Positions 16,885 through 24,545 of a stretch of DNA of 64,000 bases are shown here, piece by piece (position 1 is the stretch's first letter; each line of letters begins with the position of its first letter). Made by a program: the position numbers and the translations under genes. The notes below the pieces were generated by a model. It saw nothing but the letters and a program-made list of their open reading frames with translations. It had not been told where the DNA came from and searched no databases. The stretch spans positions 1 to 64,000 of the forward strand of contig JBOEGZ010000020.1 in the NCBI GenBank assembly GCA_050633705.1, written 5' to 3'. This DNA comes from JAJFHI01 sp050633705 (lineage in GTDB: Bacteria; Pseudomonadota; Alphaproteobacteria; Rhizobiales; Hyphomicrobiaceae).

Positions 16885-18258
16885 CTAACCCTCTGTCTCA
16901 AGCTGGGCGAGCATTCGATACGCCAGCACAATTGCCAATAGCCCAACGACTATTCCACCCAACATCATGCCAAGCAGAACACCTGGCGCGCCGCCATAAT
17001 GGGCACCAACGAGAACAAATGGGATTGTGCCCAATGTGGCTCGCGTCCAATTCAGCATGGTTGAAACATGCGGCCGACCCAGCGTGTTGAAAACGGCATT
17101 GCAAACAAACAATGCACCGAGGAAAACAAACAACGGGCTAAGCCAGCGGCAAAACAATTGGATCAACTCAGCCGCCTCGCCTTTGGCGTGAAATGCCGTC
17201 GTGATCGGGTTTGCAAGAACGACCAAGCCAAGCCAGGCGACCAGCGTAAAACCGGCTGACACCATAAGGGACAAGGTTAAAGTCTGGCGCATGCGCTGGT
17301 GATTACGAATTCCAAAATTTTGCCCAATGATCGGGCCAACCGATCCGGTAAGGGCATAGATGGCACCAAATGCAACGGGCATGATGCGTCCTATAATCCC
17401 CCAACCTGCAACAGCTCCATCCCCGAACTCAGAAATAGCGCTCGTAATATAAGCGTTGGCCGTTGGTGTTGCAGCGTTGGTCACGATAGCCGGTATCGCA
17501 ACAGCCGCCAATAATGGGGCATCCTTTAGCCAGAGTATATATTTCGGGCGACCAAGAAGATCGTGAACTTTAATCAAATAATAGAGTCCCAAGATACACA
17601 TCATGAAACGCGCGACCGTTGAGGCAATGGCTGCACCGTGAATGCCAAGTCCTGCGCCAAAAATTAGGATGGGATCGAGAACGATATTCACCACCGCCCC
17701 GAAAATTGTCATGTACATGGCGCGGCGCGCATCACCACTCGATCGCAAAACAGCTGATGAAGCTATGGCGACAGCAATTGGCGGCAATCCGAAAACCATA
17801 ATACGAAGATAATCACAGGCGAGATCATGCGTGCGCCCGCGCGCACCCAAAAGTGTCATTAAAGACGGCACGGCAATCCAGAGGATAACAGCAAGAAACA
17901 CGGACACAACGAAGGCCCATATTAGCGCATTCACACTCAAACGACGTGCGCGAATACGATAGCCTGCACCCAACACCGGTGAGACCGCAGCCGTTGTCGC
18001 AATCGCAAGCCCAACGCCAATGTAAATCGTTAGCGAAACGATCGAACTGGCATACGAAACAGCTGCAACAATGATCTGATCTGCCAACAAGCTGAGGAAA
18101 TATATGTTGGCCAGATCACCAATAAAAACCGTCATTAAGCCGATGGCACCAGCACTGGTCATGACCAGAATATGACGCAACAATGAGCCCGTTATGAATC
18201 TGGGTTCTTGAACCGACCTTCGTGCGCGCCGGGTCATATTTGGTCGTGCATCCATCAT
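16885..18258 (-). CDS. MATE-family multidrug/sodium antiporter
   Basis: Inner-membrane exporter of the multidrug and toxic compound extrusion family, 457 residues with about twelve hydrophobic segments in two related halves. Family features include the early GDLANIYFLS segment and the GDARRAMYMTIFGAVVNIVLD block. A ribosome site GAGAAAAG precedes the double ATG start. It probably exports cationic organic compounds using Na+ or H+; the substrate is unknown. It is transcribed towards the glycosyltransferase genes, so a role in envelope-lipid or metabolite export is conceivable but not shown. Confidence 0.85.
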   Translation of the reverse strand: MMDARPNMTRRARRSVQEPRFITGSLLRHILVMTSAGAIGLMTVFIGDLANIYFLSLLADQIIVAAVSYASSIVSLTIYIGVGLAIATTAAVSPVLGAGYRIRARRLSVNALIWAFVVSVFLAVILWIAVPSLMTLLGARGRTHDLACDYLRIMVFGLPPIAVAIASSAVLRSSGDARRAMYMTIFGAVVNIVLDPILIFGAGLGIHGAAIASTVARFMMCILGLYYLIKVHDLLGRPKYILWLKDAPLLAAVAIPAIVTNAATPTANAYITSAISEFGDGAVAGWGIIGRIMPVAFGAIYALTGSVGPIIGQNFGIRNHQRMRQTLTLSLMVSAGFTLVAWLGLVVLANPITTAFHAKGEAAELIQLFCRWLSPLFVFLGALFVCNAVFNTLGRPHVSTMLNWTRATLGTIPFVLVGAHYGGAPGVLLGMMLGGIVVGLLAIVLAYRMLAQLETEG

Positions 18259-18400
18259 CTTTTCTCAACATTGATACTTATTTTTGAGACCCACACATTC
18301 CAGCAGGACTATTCGGCTCTGCAGTATCGTATCCTCACCGAAGCTCAATTTGTGATTTGCTCGAAGGTGTAAAGTTCACTGGCCCACGCACTGGTGAACA

Positions 18401-19006
18401 CTAAATTTGGCGTCTCGATTTCATCGCCGCCGACAGCGTTCCCTCATCGAGGTAATCAAGTTCCCCGCCGACAGGTACACCTTTTTGAATTTCCGAAATG
18501 GTCACGTCGGCCTCACTCAGCATATCGCGAACGTAGTGCAAGGTCGATTGCCCCTCGACTGTCGCATTCAAGGCCAAAATAACTTCTTTCACCTCAGACG
18601 CATGCGCACGTTCGACAAGCTTTGGAATATTCAATTGCTCCGGTCCAATACCATCAAGCGGTGACAAATGTCCGCCTAAGACGTGATATTGCGCCCGCAT
18701 CACACCGGCTCGCTCCAACGCCCACAGATCTCCCACTTCTTCGATAACGATAATAAGCGCCGGATCGCGACGCGGGTCTTGGCATATCGTGCAAGGGTCG
18801 GACGTATCAACATTGCCGCATGTATTGCAAGTGACGATCTTCTCGACGGCTTCACGCATCGCGACGGCCAAAGGTTCAAGCAAGTCTTCACGGCGCTTGA
18901 CCAACGCCAACGCCGCTTTGCGTGCCGAGCGGGGCCCAAAACCGGGCAAGCGTGCCAGCAGGAAGATGAGGCGTTCTATTTCAGGACCACCGATGGATTT
19001 CGACAT
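18401..19006 (-). CDS. recR: Recombination mediator protein RecR
   Basis: Part of the RecFOR system that loads RecA at gaps during DNA repair. The 201-residue protein has the helix-hairpin-helix region (LPGFGPRSARKAALAL), a four-cysteine zinc motif (CNTCGNVDTSDPCTIC) and the Toprim domain (IVIEEVGDLWALE through VILALNATVEGQST). Length and start are standard. In most bacteria recR follows dnaX and ybaB directly; here all three are on the minus strand, but a plus-strand PII-fusion gene is inserted between ybaB and recR. Confidence 0.95.
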   Translation of the reverse strand: MSKSIGGPEIERLIFLLARLPGFGPRSARKAALALVKRREDLLEPLAVAMREAVEKIVTCNTCGNVDTSDPCTICQDPRRDPALIIVIEEVGDLWALERAGVMRAQYHVLGGHLSPLDGIGPEQLNIPKLVERAHASEVKEVILALNATVEGQSTLHYVRDMLSEADVTISEIQKGVPVGGELDYLDEGTLSAAMKSRRQI

Positions 19007-19316
19007 TCGTCAATCTGTACCGTTTTATTTGAAAATCACCGCCAACGATTACGTGACTCGACCCTTCAGACATAGCGCTGCGTCAATGGCCCTGTCTTGA
19101 GGCATGGTGGACCAGGCCCTCTCCTCCATATTTAACGTGGAATTTCCCGCACTCACCAAGCAAATTCTGGTAAAAATTTTGATTTTAATCCTATTTAACA
19201 GCGACTTAGATGTGAAAAACAGCATTCCAAAAGCCAATTGACACAACTTACACATCTTGTGTATGTTGCTTAACATGCCCGTCGCTACGGTTGGCATTTA
19301 ATAGCAAGAGGCGAAT
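19007..19316. promoter_or_regulatory. Divergent control region between recR and the RHH-PII gene
   Basis: 310 bases that are AT-rich in the middle, containing the promoter and operator of the plus-strand gene (listed separately) and presumably the recR promoter. No additional gene is seen. Confidence 0.5.
19238..19267 (+). promoter_or_regulatory. Promoter with overlapping palindromic operator for the RHH-PII gene
   Basis: TTGACA at 19238-19243 and TATGTT at 19262-19267, spaced 18 bases, form a good -35/-10 pair. Within the spacer lies a perfect palindrome, TACACA-TCT-TGTGTA (19249-19263). A symmetric site placed like this is what a ribbon-helix-helix repressor would use, suggesting that the gene controls itself. 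Confidence 0.65.
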
Positions 19317-19826
19317 GTGGGAAACGAAACGGAAAAACAGGACCAACGCATTCAATTGGTCGCCTCCACCGCGTTCAGCCAGCGGGTCGATGAATGGCGC
19401 AGGACACAGGGACACCTGCCGTCACGCTCTGAGGCGATCCGGCGACTCGTACAAATAGGACTTAGATTCGAGGAGGAATTTCCCATGCATATGATCACTG
19501 CCATCATTCGACCGTCGAGTTACAACGATGTTCGCGAAGCGCTGACTCAACTTGGTATTCAGGGCATTACATCAACCCAGGTCCAAGGGTTCGGCCGCCA
19601 ACGGGGACAAACGGAAATCTATCGCGGTGCCGAATACGAAGTGTTGGAGGTGCCAAAACTGCGCCTTGACGTTGCCGTATCAGGTGCCACCCTTACACAG
19701 GCCGTCGAAGCAATACAGAATGCCGCCCGGACCGGCAAAACGGGTGACGGAAAAATCTTCGTCTCATCACTGAAAGAAGTGCACCGAATTCGCACTGGCG
19801 AAGTCGACGAAGCCGCTCTTACATAA
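19317..19826 (+). CDS. Fusion of a ribbon-helix-helix DNA-binding domain with a complete PII signal protein
   Basis: A 169-residue protein with two modules. Residues 10-55 form a CopG/Arc-like ribbon-helix-helix domain: strand QRIQLVAS, helix AFSQRVDEWRR, turn and helix PSRSEAIRRLVQIGLR. From residue 57 on it is a full-length PII protein. Counting that Met as 1, the classic GlnB positions fall exactly: Gln39, Tyr51 (RGAEY), Lys58, Lys90 (TGKTGDGK), Arg101 and Arg103 (RIRTGE). So ATP/ADP and 2-oxoglutarate binding, and the uridylylation tyrosine, are preserved. The long form starts at GTG 19317 after AAGAGG. GAGGAGG (19470-19476) lies 8 bases before the ATG at 19485, so free PII is probably also made. 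No amtB or glnA is nearby. Confidence 0.85.
   Translation: MGNETEKQDQRIQLVASTAFSQRVDEWRRTQGHLPSRSEAIRRLVQIGLRFEEEFPMHMITAIIRPSSYNDVREALTQLGIQGITSTQVQGFGRQRGQTEIYRGAEYEVLEVPKLRLDVAVSGATLTQAVEAIQNAARTGKTGDGKIFVSSLKEVHRIRTGEVDEAALT
19485..19826 (+). CDS. Possible free PII protein from internal start
   Basis: In-frame internal translation start inside the RHH-PII gene. The Shine-Dalgarno AGGAGG at 19471-19476 sits 8 bases before ATG 19485, better than the site of the GTG start. The product would be a 113-residue stand-alone PII protein, the normal length of GlnB/GlnK. The SD is encoded by the Glu-Glu-Glu codons that link the two domains. If used, one mRNA yields both the fusion and a bare PII that could form mixed trimers. 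Direct evidence is limited to the sequence pattern. Confidence 0.55.
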   Translation: MHMITAIIRPSSYNDVREALTQLGIQGITSTQVQGFGRQRGQTEIYRGAEYEVLEVPKLRLDVAVSGATLTQAVEAIQNAARTGKTGDGKIFVSSLKEVHRIRTGEVDEAALT

Positions 19827-19935
19827 TTTTTTTCAAGATGGGGCTTGAAGACCGTGCGTAGGGTTACCACCTTCTAAACACAGTCCCCAAGTGTGCTGAC
19901 CGTTCGATCTCTACTTGATCTGTCGGCATAAATTC

Positions 19936-20003
19936 AAGGTGCTGACATTGCGTTGTGACGCTGTGCGCCCCCCCCCCCCGCATAAAATGTCAGCACCTTT
20001 TTT
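19936..20003 (+). terminator. Intrinsic terminator with C12 tract in its loop
   Basis: A 14-bp perfect stem, AAGGTGCTGACATT (19936-19949) and AATGTCAGCACCTT (19986-19999), is followed by Ts to 20003. It closes the RHH-PII gene and lies between it and the convergent ybaB. The 36-base loop contains a run of twelve cytosines (19968-19979), unusual for this region and a possible slippage site. Confidence 0.75.
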
Positions 20004-20030
20004 CAGCGCTCATACGCGACGTCAAAGCGA

Positions 20031-20351
20031 CTAAAATAGCTTCATGCCTGGCGGCAGTGGCAACCCACCGGTGACGCTTTGCATTTTGTCTTGCATGTTC
20101 GCATCTGACTTAGCTTTTGCATCACGAATTGCCGCCAACAAAAGATCCTCAAGAATCTCGACCTCGTCAGCCTTCATCAAGCTGGGATCGATTGTAATTT
20201 TTTCCATCTCGCTTTTGCCGTTCATGACGACCTGCACAAGCCCACCACCTGAACTCCCCTCAACAATCGCCTCGCTGAGTTCTTGCTGCATTTGCTCCAT
20301 GCGCGCCTGCATATCTTTGACTTGCTTCATCATCCCCATGAGATCTTTCAT
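20031..20351 (-). CDS. YbaB/EbfC family nucleoid-associated protein
   Basis: Small DNA-binding protein (106 residues) that forms tweezer-like dimers and is encoded with dnaX and recR in most bacteria. The sequence shows the family pattern MKDLMGMMKQVKDMQARMEQ, a coiled helix, then the beta core (VQVVMNGKSEMEKITIDPSL) and LPPGMKLF at the end. It lies 64 bases after dnaX on the same strand. Its exact role in nucleoid structure or replication-associated repair is not fixed. Confidence 0.92.
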   Translation of the reverse strand: MKDLMGMMKQVKDMQARMEQMQQELSEAIVEGSSGGGLVQVVMNGKSEMEKITIDPSLMKADEVEILEDLLLAAIRDAKAKSDANMQDKMQSVTGGLPLPPGMKLF

Positions 20352-20415
20352 GGCTTATCCTTTCAAATCTCTCGATTGGTCGTGGTGTGAAAATAATTTT
20401 AGCTGTGTCGACAGC

Positions 20416-22293
20416 TCACCCGGTTTTGCTGTCATCGTCCGTATTGGACGTCACCGCTTTAGTCGGCACGTCTTTGCCTGTCACCGGTCGTATCTCAGAA
20501 ATTTCGGCATCTGGGAAGACATCGAATACAGCTTTGATCGCGGGATGTTTGCCCACCACCTCTCGCTCGGCTGCTTCTCGCTCGCGGCGCACATCACCGA
20601 CGGCACGAGCCCCCGGCGTGCCTGACAACGCAATCATCCATCTCGAATTTGTCCAAGCATTGAGATTTTCGCGCAGCTCGTTGGCAAGTTCTGTGGGCGC
20701 GCCCGGCAACAAAAACAGATCAATGGTCTGCGCTGCTCCATCATAATTGACAACGCTGACATGGTCTTCCAGGTGCACGCGCAGCTTTGCATCACGTTTT
20801 TCACCAACAAACTCAATAAGATCTTCAAACGTCGCTAGGGTGCCTTCTGGCTGGTTCGATGGAGCCGGTCCGGCCTTGTCTGGCGCCGCCGCCTCTTGCG
20901 TTTTACGCGATAAAGACGCTGGCTTACCTGCTTTCGTATTTGATATTGTTTTTGAGTGTTCGCCTGCCGCCTGGCTCAATACCGGTGCAGGCTCAGACTT
21001 TCCCGCCGGTTGCAAGCCTTGAGATGCACCACCTCCTGAAGAACCGCTGCCCGTTCGATTTTGCCCGCCACCGCCCAGCGCTTTAATCACCGCATCAGGT
21101 GTTGGCAAATCAGCCGTATATGCCAAACGGATGAGCACCATTTCTGCAGCCGTTTGTGGATTTGGCGCGCGGTCGGCTTCTGCGATGCCTTTCAACAAAA
21201 CCTGCCAAGCACGACCAAGAAATGGTACAGAGACAGCATCAGAAATAGCGCCCGCGCGCCGCTTTTGCTCCGCCGATAATCCATCGCCGACCGCCTCAGC
21301 GCCAACAGCTTTATGGCGTGTTGCAATATGCACGGCTTCGGCCAAATCGCTTAACACTTGGACCGGTTCAGCCCCATCGCGCACCAGCGCTTCCAAAGCT
21401 TCAACGGCCGGGCCTGCCTGACCGGAAAAGAGACTTTCCAAAAGATCGAATACCCGGCCGCTATCGGCCAAGCCCAACATCGCGCGCACGTCGTCAGTGG
21501 CAACTTTACCTTTAGAAAATGCAATCGCTTGATCAAGAATGGAAAGCCCATCACGAACTGAGCCTTCTGCCGCCCTGGCAATTAACGCCAAGGCTTCCGG
21601 TTCTGCTTTTGCGCCCTCTGCATTGACGATGTTTTCAAAGTGCGACGTTAGCAATGGAACATCAACACGACGCAAATCAAATCGTTGACACCGCGACAGA
21701 ACCGTTACCGGAACTTTGCGGATTTCGGTTGTCGCGAAAATAAACTTCACATGCTCGGGTGGTTCTTCAAGCGTCTTTAACAGCGCATTGAATGCGCCTT
21801 TCGACAACATGTGCACTTCGTCAATAATGAAGACTTTGTAGCGCGCAACAAGCGGCTTATAGCGCGCGCTTTCGATGATTTCACGGATGTTGTCAACGCC
21901 AGTATTGGATGCAGCATCCATCTCAATGACGTCGGTATGTCGGCTCTGCATGATCTCGGCGCAATGGCGACCAAGCTCTGGCATATCAACTGTTGGCCCG
22001 CTGGCTTGTGGTCCGGCATCACTATCAGCCGGTTCGAAATTTAGGGCCCGGGCCAAAATACGCGCCGTCGTCGTTTTGCCAACACCTCTGACGCCGGTCA
22101 GCATGTAACCTTGTGCAATCCGCCCTGTTGCAAATGCGTTCTTCAAGGTCGCGACCATGGCATCTTGGCCGATAAGGTCTTTGAATGTTTGTGGACGATA
22201 TTTCCGCGCTAGCACAACATAAGGCGCCACCTGGCTGGCCTCGGTTTTTGCCACCGACTTCTTAGGCTTTTTATCTGCTGTCTTACGGGCCAT
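20416..22293 (-). CDS. dnaX: DNA polymerase III subunits gamma/tau
   Basis: Clamp-loader ATPase and polymerase-bridging subunit, 625 residues. The AAA+ module begins with YRPQTFKDLIGQDAMV and has Walker A GVRGVGKTTTAR, Walker B VFIIDEVHML, Sensor 1 FIFATTE and the SRC motif LSRCQRFDLRR. The four-cysteine zinc module of E. coli DnaX is reduced to a single Cys (LGRHCAEIMQSRH), a state I recall from other alphaproteobacteria. A glycine/serine- and proline-rich linker leads to the C-terminal tau domain. The ATG at 22291-22293 was preferred over a TTG two codons earlier. No obvious programmed-frameshift heptamer was noticed. Confidence 0.93.
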   Translation of the reverse strand: MARKTADKKPKKSVAKTEASQVAPYVVLARKYRPQTFKDLIGQDAMVATLKNAFATGRIAQGYMLTGVRGVGKTTTARILARALNFEPADSDAGPQASGPTVDMPELGRHCAEIMQSRHTDVIEMDAASNTGVDNIREIIESARYKPLVARYKVFIIDEVHMLSKGAFNALLKTLEEPPEHVKFIFATTEIRKVPVTVLSRCQRFDLRRVDVPLLTSHFENIVNAEGAKAEPEALALIARAAEGSVRDGLSILDQAIAFSKGKVATDDVRAMLGLADSGRVFDLLESLFSGQAGPAVEALEALVRDGAEPVQVLSDLAEAVHIATRHKAVGAEAVGDGLSAEQKRRAGAISDAVSVPFLGRAWQVLLKGIAEADRAPNPQTAAEMVLIRLAYTADLPTPDAVIKALGGGGQNRTGSGSSGGGASQGLQPAGKSEPAPVLSQAAGEHSKTISNTKAGKPASLSRKTQEAAAPDKAGPAPSNQPEGTLATFEDLIEFVGEKRDAKLRVHLEDHVSVVNYDGAAQTIDLFLLPGAPTELANELRENLNAWTNSRWMIALSGTPGARAVGDVRREREAAEREVVGKHPAIKAVFDVFPDAEISEIRPVTGKDVPTKAVTSNTDDDSKTG

Positions 22294-22500
22294 TGGCAAA
22301 CAGTTGTTATTTCTTGGAGTGAACGACAGGCAGAGGATAATTCGACGTTACAACGGCTGGTCTACGCGGCGCGCTCCAAACCGAACTGATATTGTCGAAG
22401 CGGGAAGCAGCGTTCTGCGTTCTCATCCCTAGTACTGACGCGTTGGTCAGAGCAAAGCCAAATTTGGCAGAGCCAAATAAAACAGAGCCACAGTTAGCAG

Positions 22501-22592
22501 AGACTGGCGAACGACCCGTATCCTAATCGTTAGGGCTGCTTCCTTCCGGACCTGACCCGGTTGGCGACGGATTCGTCCGCCGCCAGCCTCCG
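22501..22592 (-). ncRNA. ffs: 4.5S signal recognition particle RNA (small bacterial type)
   Basis: On the minus strand the invariant SRP domain IV core GGTCAGGTCCGGAAGGAAGC is present (about 22536-22555). The flanking stem closes with GGCTGGCG (5' end, about 22581-22588) pairing with CGCCAGTC (3' end, about 22502-22509). The RNA binds Ffh to form the particle that targets membrane proteins. It lies directly upstream of dnaX on the same strand, a frequent place in rhizobia. Ends are estimated from the base pairing and the promoter. Confidence 0.88.
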
Positions 22593-22598
22593 GGCCGG

Positions 22599-22627
22599 AC
22601 TATGGCGATTTGATCCGCCAGTTGCAA
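22599..22627 (-). promoter_or_regulatory. Probable promoter of SRP RNA
   Basis: On the minus strand TTGCAA (22622-22627) and CATAGT (22599-22604) are separated by 17 bases. The estimated transcription start is about 7 bases further, matching the proposed 5' end of the SRP RNA stem. Each hexamer matches 4 of 6 consensus bases. Confidence 0.45.
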
Positions 22628-22742
22628 CCTCCCCTACACCAATTTTCGCGGCCGTCAGGAGCTTTTTTTATGATTATAATAGCGACATTCGCCCACACCA
22701 TCCAACCCAGGACCCAACAAATCAGCACTCACCAGGATATCC

Positions 22743-23699
22743 ATGCCCCCAACTCTGCGTCGGACCGAAACGTTAGACCGCTTAAGCCACTTGCGTGCCA
22801 ACACCGAGGAAATCGAAAAACTATACCGATCTACTGAAAGTCGCTTTTTGATCGTCATCGCAGGACGCCCTGTCATTTCGTCGAATGAACCCCAAACACA
22901 AGCGCGTCTCAAATGGAAAACCTACGACGATGTTGGTCCACTCATCACAGACGGTGCCCAATGGGCACTGCTTGGCCAAGACAGTAAAACCGGGCACACC
23001 TATTTTACACTGTTTCTCAGTGACACCGATCTTGAGACAGCCGTCAATGATACAAACACATCGCCTCGCGATAGCTTGTTTCACCCAGCAGTTGATTTGA
23101 GATCACTTGCCACCCAGGGAATAATTTCACCTGAAGAACAATCCCTCGCCGGCCAGGCGACAGCACTTGCAAACTGGCATGCCAATACGAGGTGTTGCGG
23201 TCGTTGCGGTGGCACCACAAAAAGTGATCAGGCTGGATGGCGTCGCAGTTGTTGGGCCTGTGGCGCGGTGATGTTTCCTCGGATGGACCCAGCCGTCATT
23301 ATGCTTGTGACAGACGGCACGCGTGCGGTCTTGGCACACGAACCTCGCTTTCCTGACGGGATGTACTCAACACTTGCGGGCTTTGTGGAACCCGGCGACG
23401 ATGTCGAGCATGCGGTAAAACGTGAGACATTCGAAGAGATTGGATTGGTCATAAAAAATGTCGAACTTTTAAGCACGCAACCCTGGCCTTTTCCCCATAG
23501 TTTGATGCTCGGCTGCATCGCGCATGCCGATCCAGGTGAGTTGCGCCCAGACCAGGAAGAAATAGAAGACGCGCGCTGGTTTACGCGAGACGAATTGCGC
23601 CATATGCAAAACGCAACCCATCCCGATGGCCTTTGGATTCCTGGACCTCAATCAATTGCCAACGCACTCATTATGCATTTCCTCAACGAATTGGATTGA
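22743..23699 (+). CDS. nudC: NAD+ diphosphatase (NADH pyrophosphatase / RNA deNADding enzyme)
   Basis: Hydrolyses NAD(H) to NMN(H) and AMP and can remove NAD caps from RNA. The 318-residue protein has the NudC layout: an N-terminal domain, a zinc ribbon (CCGRCGG, then CWACGA), and a Nudix box GFVEPGDDVEHAVKRETFEE followed by IGL. The NudC-specific motif reads TQPWPFPHSLM instead of SQPWPFP. In the Nudix box the first conserved Glu is Asp, a mild change; the catalytic REXXEE core is kept. It is divergent from the SRP RNA and dnaX. Confidence 0.9.
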   Translation: MPPTLRRTETLDRLSHLRANTEEIEKLYRSTESRFLIVIAGRPVISSNEPQTQARLKWKTYDDVGPLITDGAQWALLGQDSKTGHTYFTLFLSDTDLETAVNDTNTSPRDSLFHPAVDLRSLATQGIISPEEQSLAGQATALANWHANTRCCGRCGGTTKSDQAGWRRSCWACGAVMFPRMDPAVIMLVTDGTRAVLAHEPRFPDGMYSTLAGFVEPGDDVEHAVKRETFEEIGLVIKNVELLSTQPWPFPHSLMLGCIAHADPGELRPDQEEIEDARWFTRDELRHMQNATHPDGLWIPGPQSIANALIMHFLNELD

Positions 23700-23856
23700 T
23701 AAACTGGCGAGTGAAAGGTGCCCGACAAGTCGCGTCGAATTGCACCTGCCCTAGACCTGGCCGACATGATAAAGGATCATATGATAAGGGCGGCCCAACT
23801 TCTGCAACACCGACTTCTTCACCGCCGACTTGCGTCAAACATTGGACCTTGAACAG

Positions 23857-24486
23857 ATGGCTGAACGAACCAACTCTCTGAAACTTATCCGCTGGGTGCT
23901 TTGGGGCGCCGTTGTGCTTGCTGGCATGGCCTTTTTCGTTCTGTCATCCAGGACACCAACACTGAAATCCACCTCACTTCCCGGCGAGGTAAAAATTGGC
24001 AGTCCATTTCAACTGACAAGCCATACCGGCGAAACGTTCGACAGCAAAAGTCTTGCTGGTAAGCCCTATCTCATTTTCTTTGGCTTTACCCATTGCCCAG
24101 ATATCTGCCCAACAACACTTTTAGACCTCACCAACCAACTGAAAGACCTTGGCCCACGTGCCAAACAGATCAACACACTCTTCATCAGCGTCGATCCAGA
24201 ACGTGACACTCCGGAAAATTTAAAAAAATATTTGGAGTCATTTGGAGAAAATATTATCGGCCTCACCGGTAAGCCAGACCAAATCAAAAAAGTCGCATCT
24301 TCATTTCGTGCGGTCTATGAGAGAGTTCCAGGCGGCCAAGATGGCGATGCCAACGATTACTCGATGAACCACACAGCGACCGTGTTCATGATGGACCGCA
24401 ATGGTCGGTTTGCTGGAACTTTAAGCTTTCAAGAAAAGCCAGAAGTGCGGAGAAAAAAGCTCAATCGTTTGCTGGCAAGCCCTTAG
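23857..24486 (+). CDS. SCO1/SenC/PrrC-type copper chaperone, membrane anchored
   Basis: Delivers copper to, or reduces, the CuA site of cytochrome oxidase. The 209-residue protein has one N-terminal membrane helix (about residues 12-32) and a thioredoxin-like periplasmic domain. The copper-binding CPDIC motif lies in FGFTHCPDICPTTLLDL, and the distal histidine lies in YSMNHTATVFMMD. The start at 23857 was chosen over a TTG nine codons upstream because it places the anchor correctly; neither has a strong ribosome site. No cytochrome oxidase genes lie close by, although a membrane cytochrome c is encoded about 3 kb downstream. Confidence 0.88.
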   Translation: MAERTNSLKLIRWVLWGAVVLAGMAFFVLSSRTPTLKSTSLPGEVKIGSPFQLTSHTGETFDSKSLAGKPYLIFFGFTHCPDICPTTLLDLTNQLKDLGPRAKQINTLFISVDPERDTPENLKKYLESFGENIIGLTGKPDQIKKVASSFRAVYERVPGGQDGDANDYSMNHTATVFMMDRNGRFAGTLSFQEKPEVRRKKLNRLLASP

Positions 24487-24545
24487 TCCTGCACAAAAAA
24501 TTGACCACGTTCCAAGAGTTGTAAGTGCTGTCGCATCCGCCGGCG

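Noticed and set aside
23393..23460. NudC possibly inactive because the first Nudix Glu is Asp
   Set aside because: The catalytic RExxEE core is intact and an Asp at this structural position is a conservative change.
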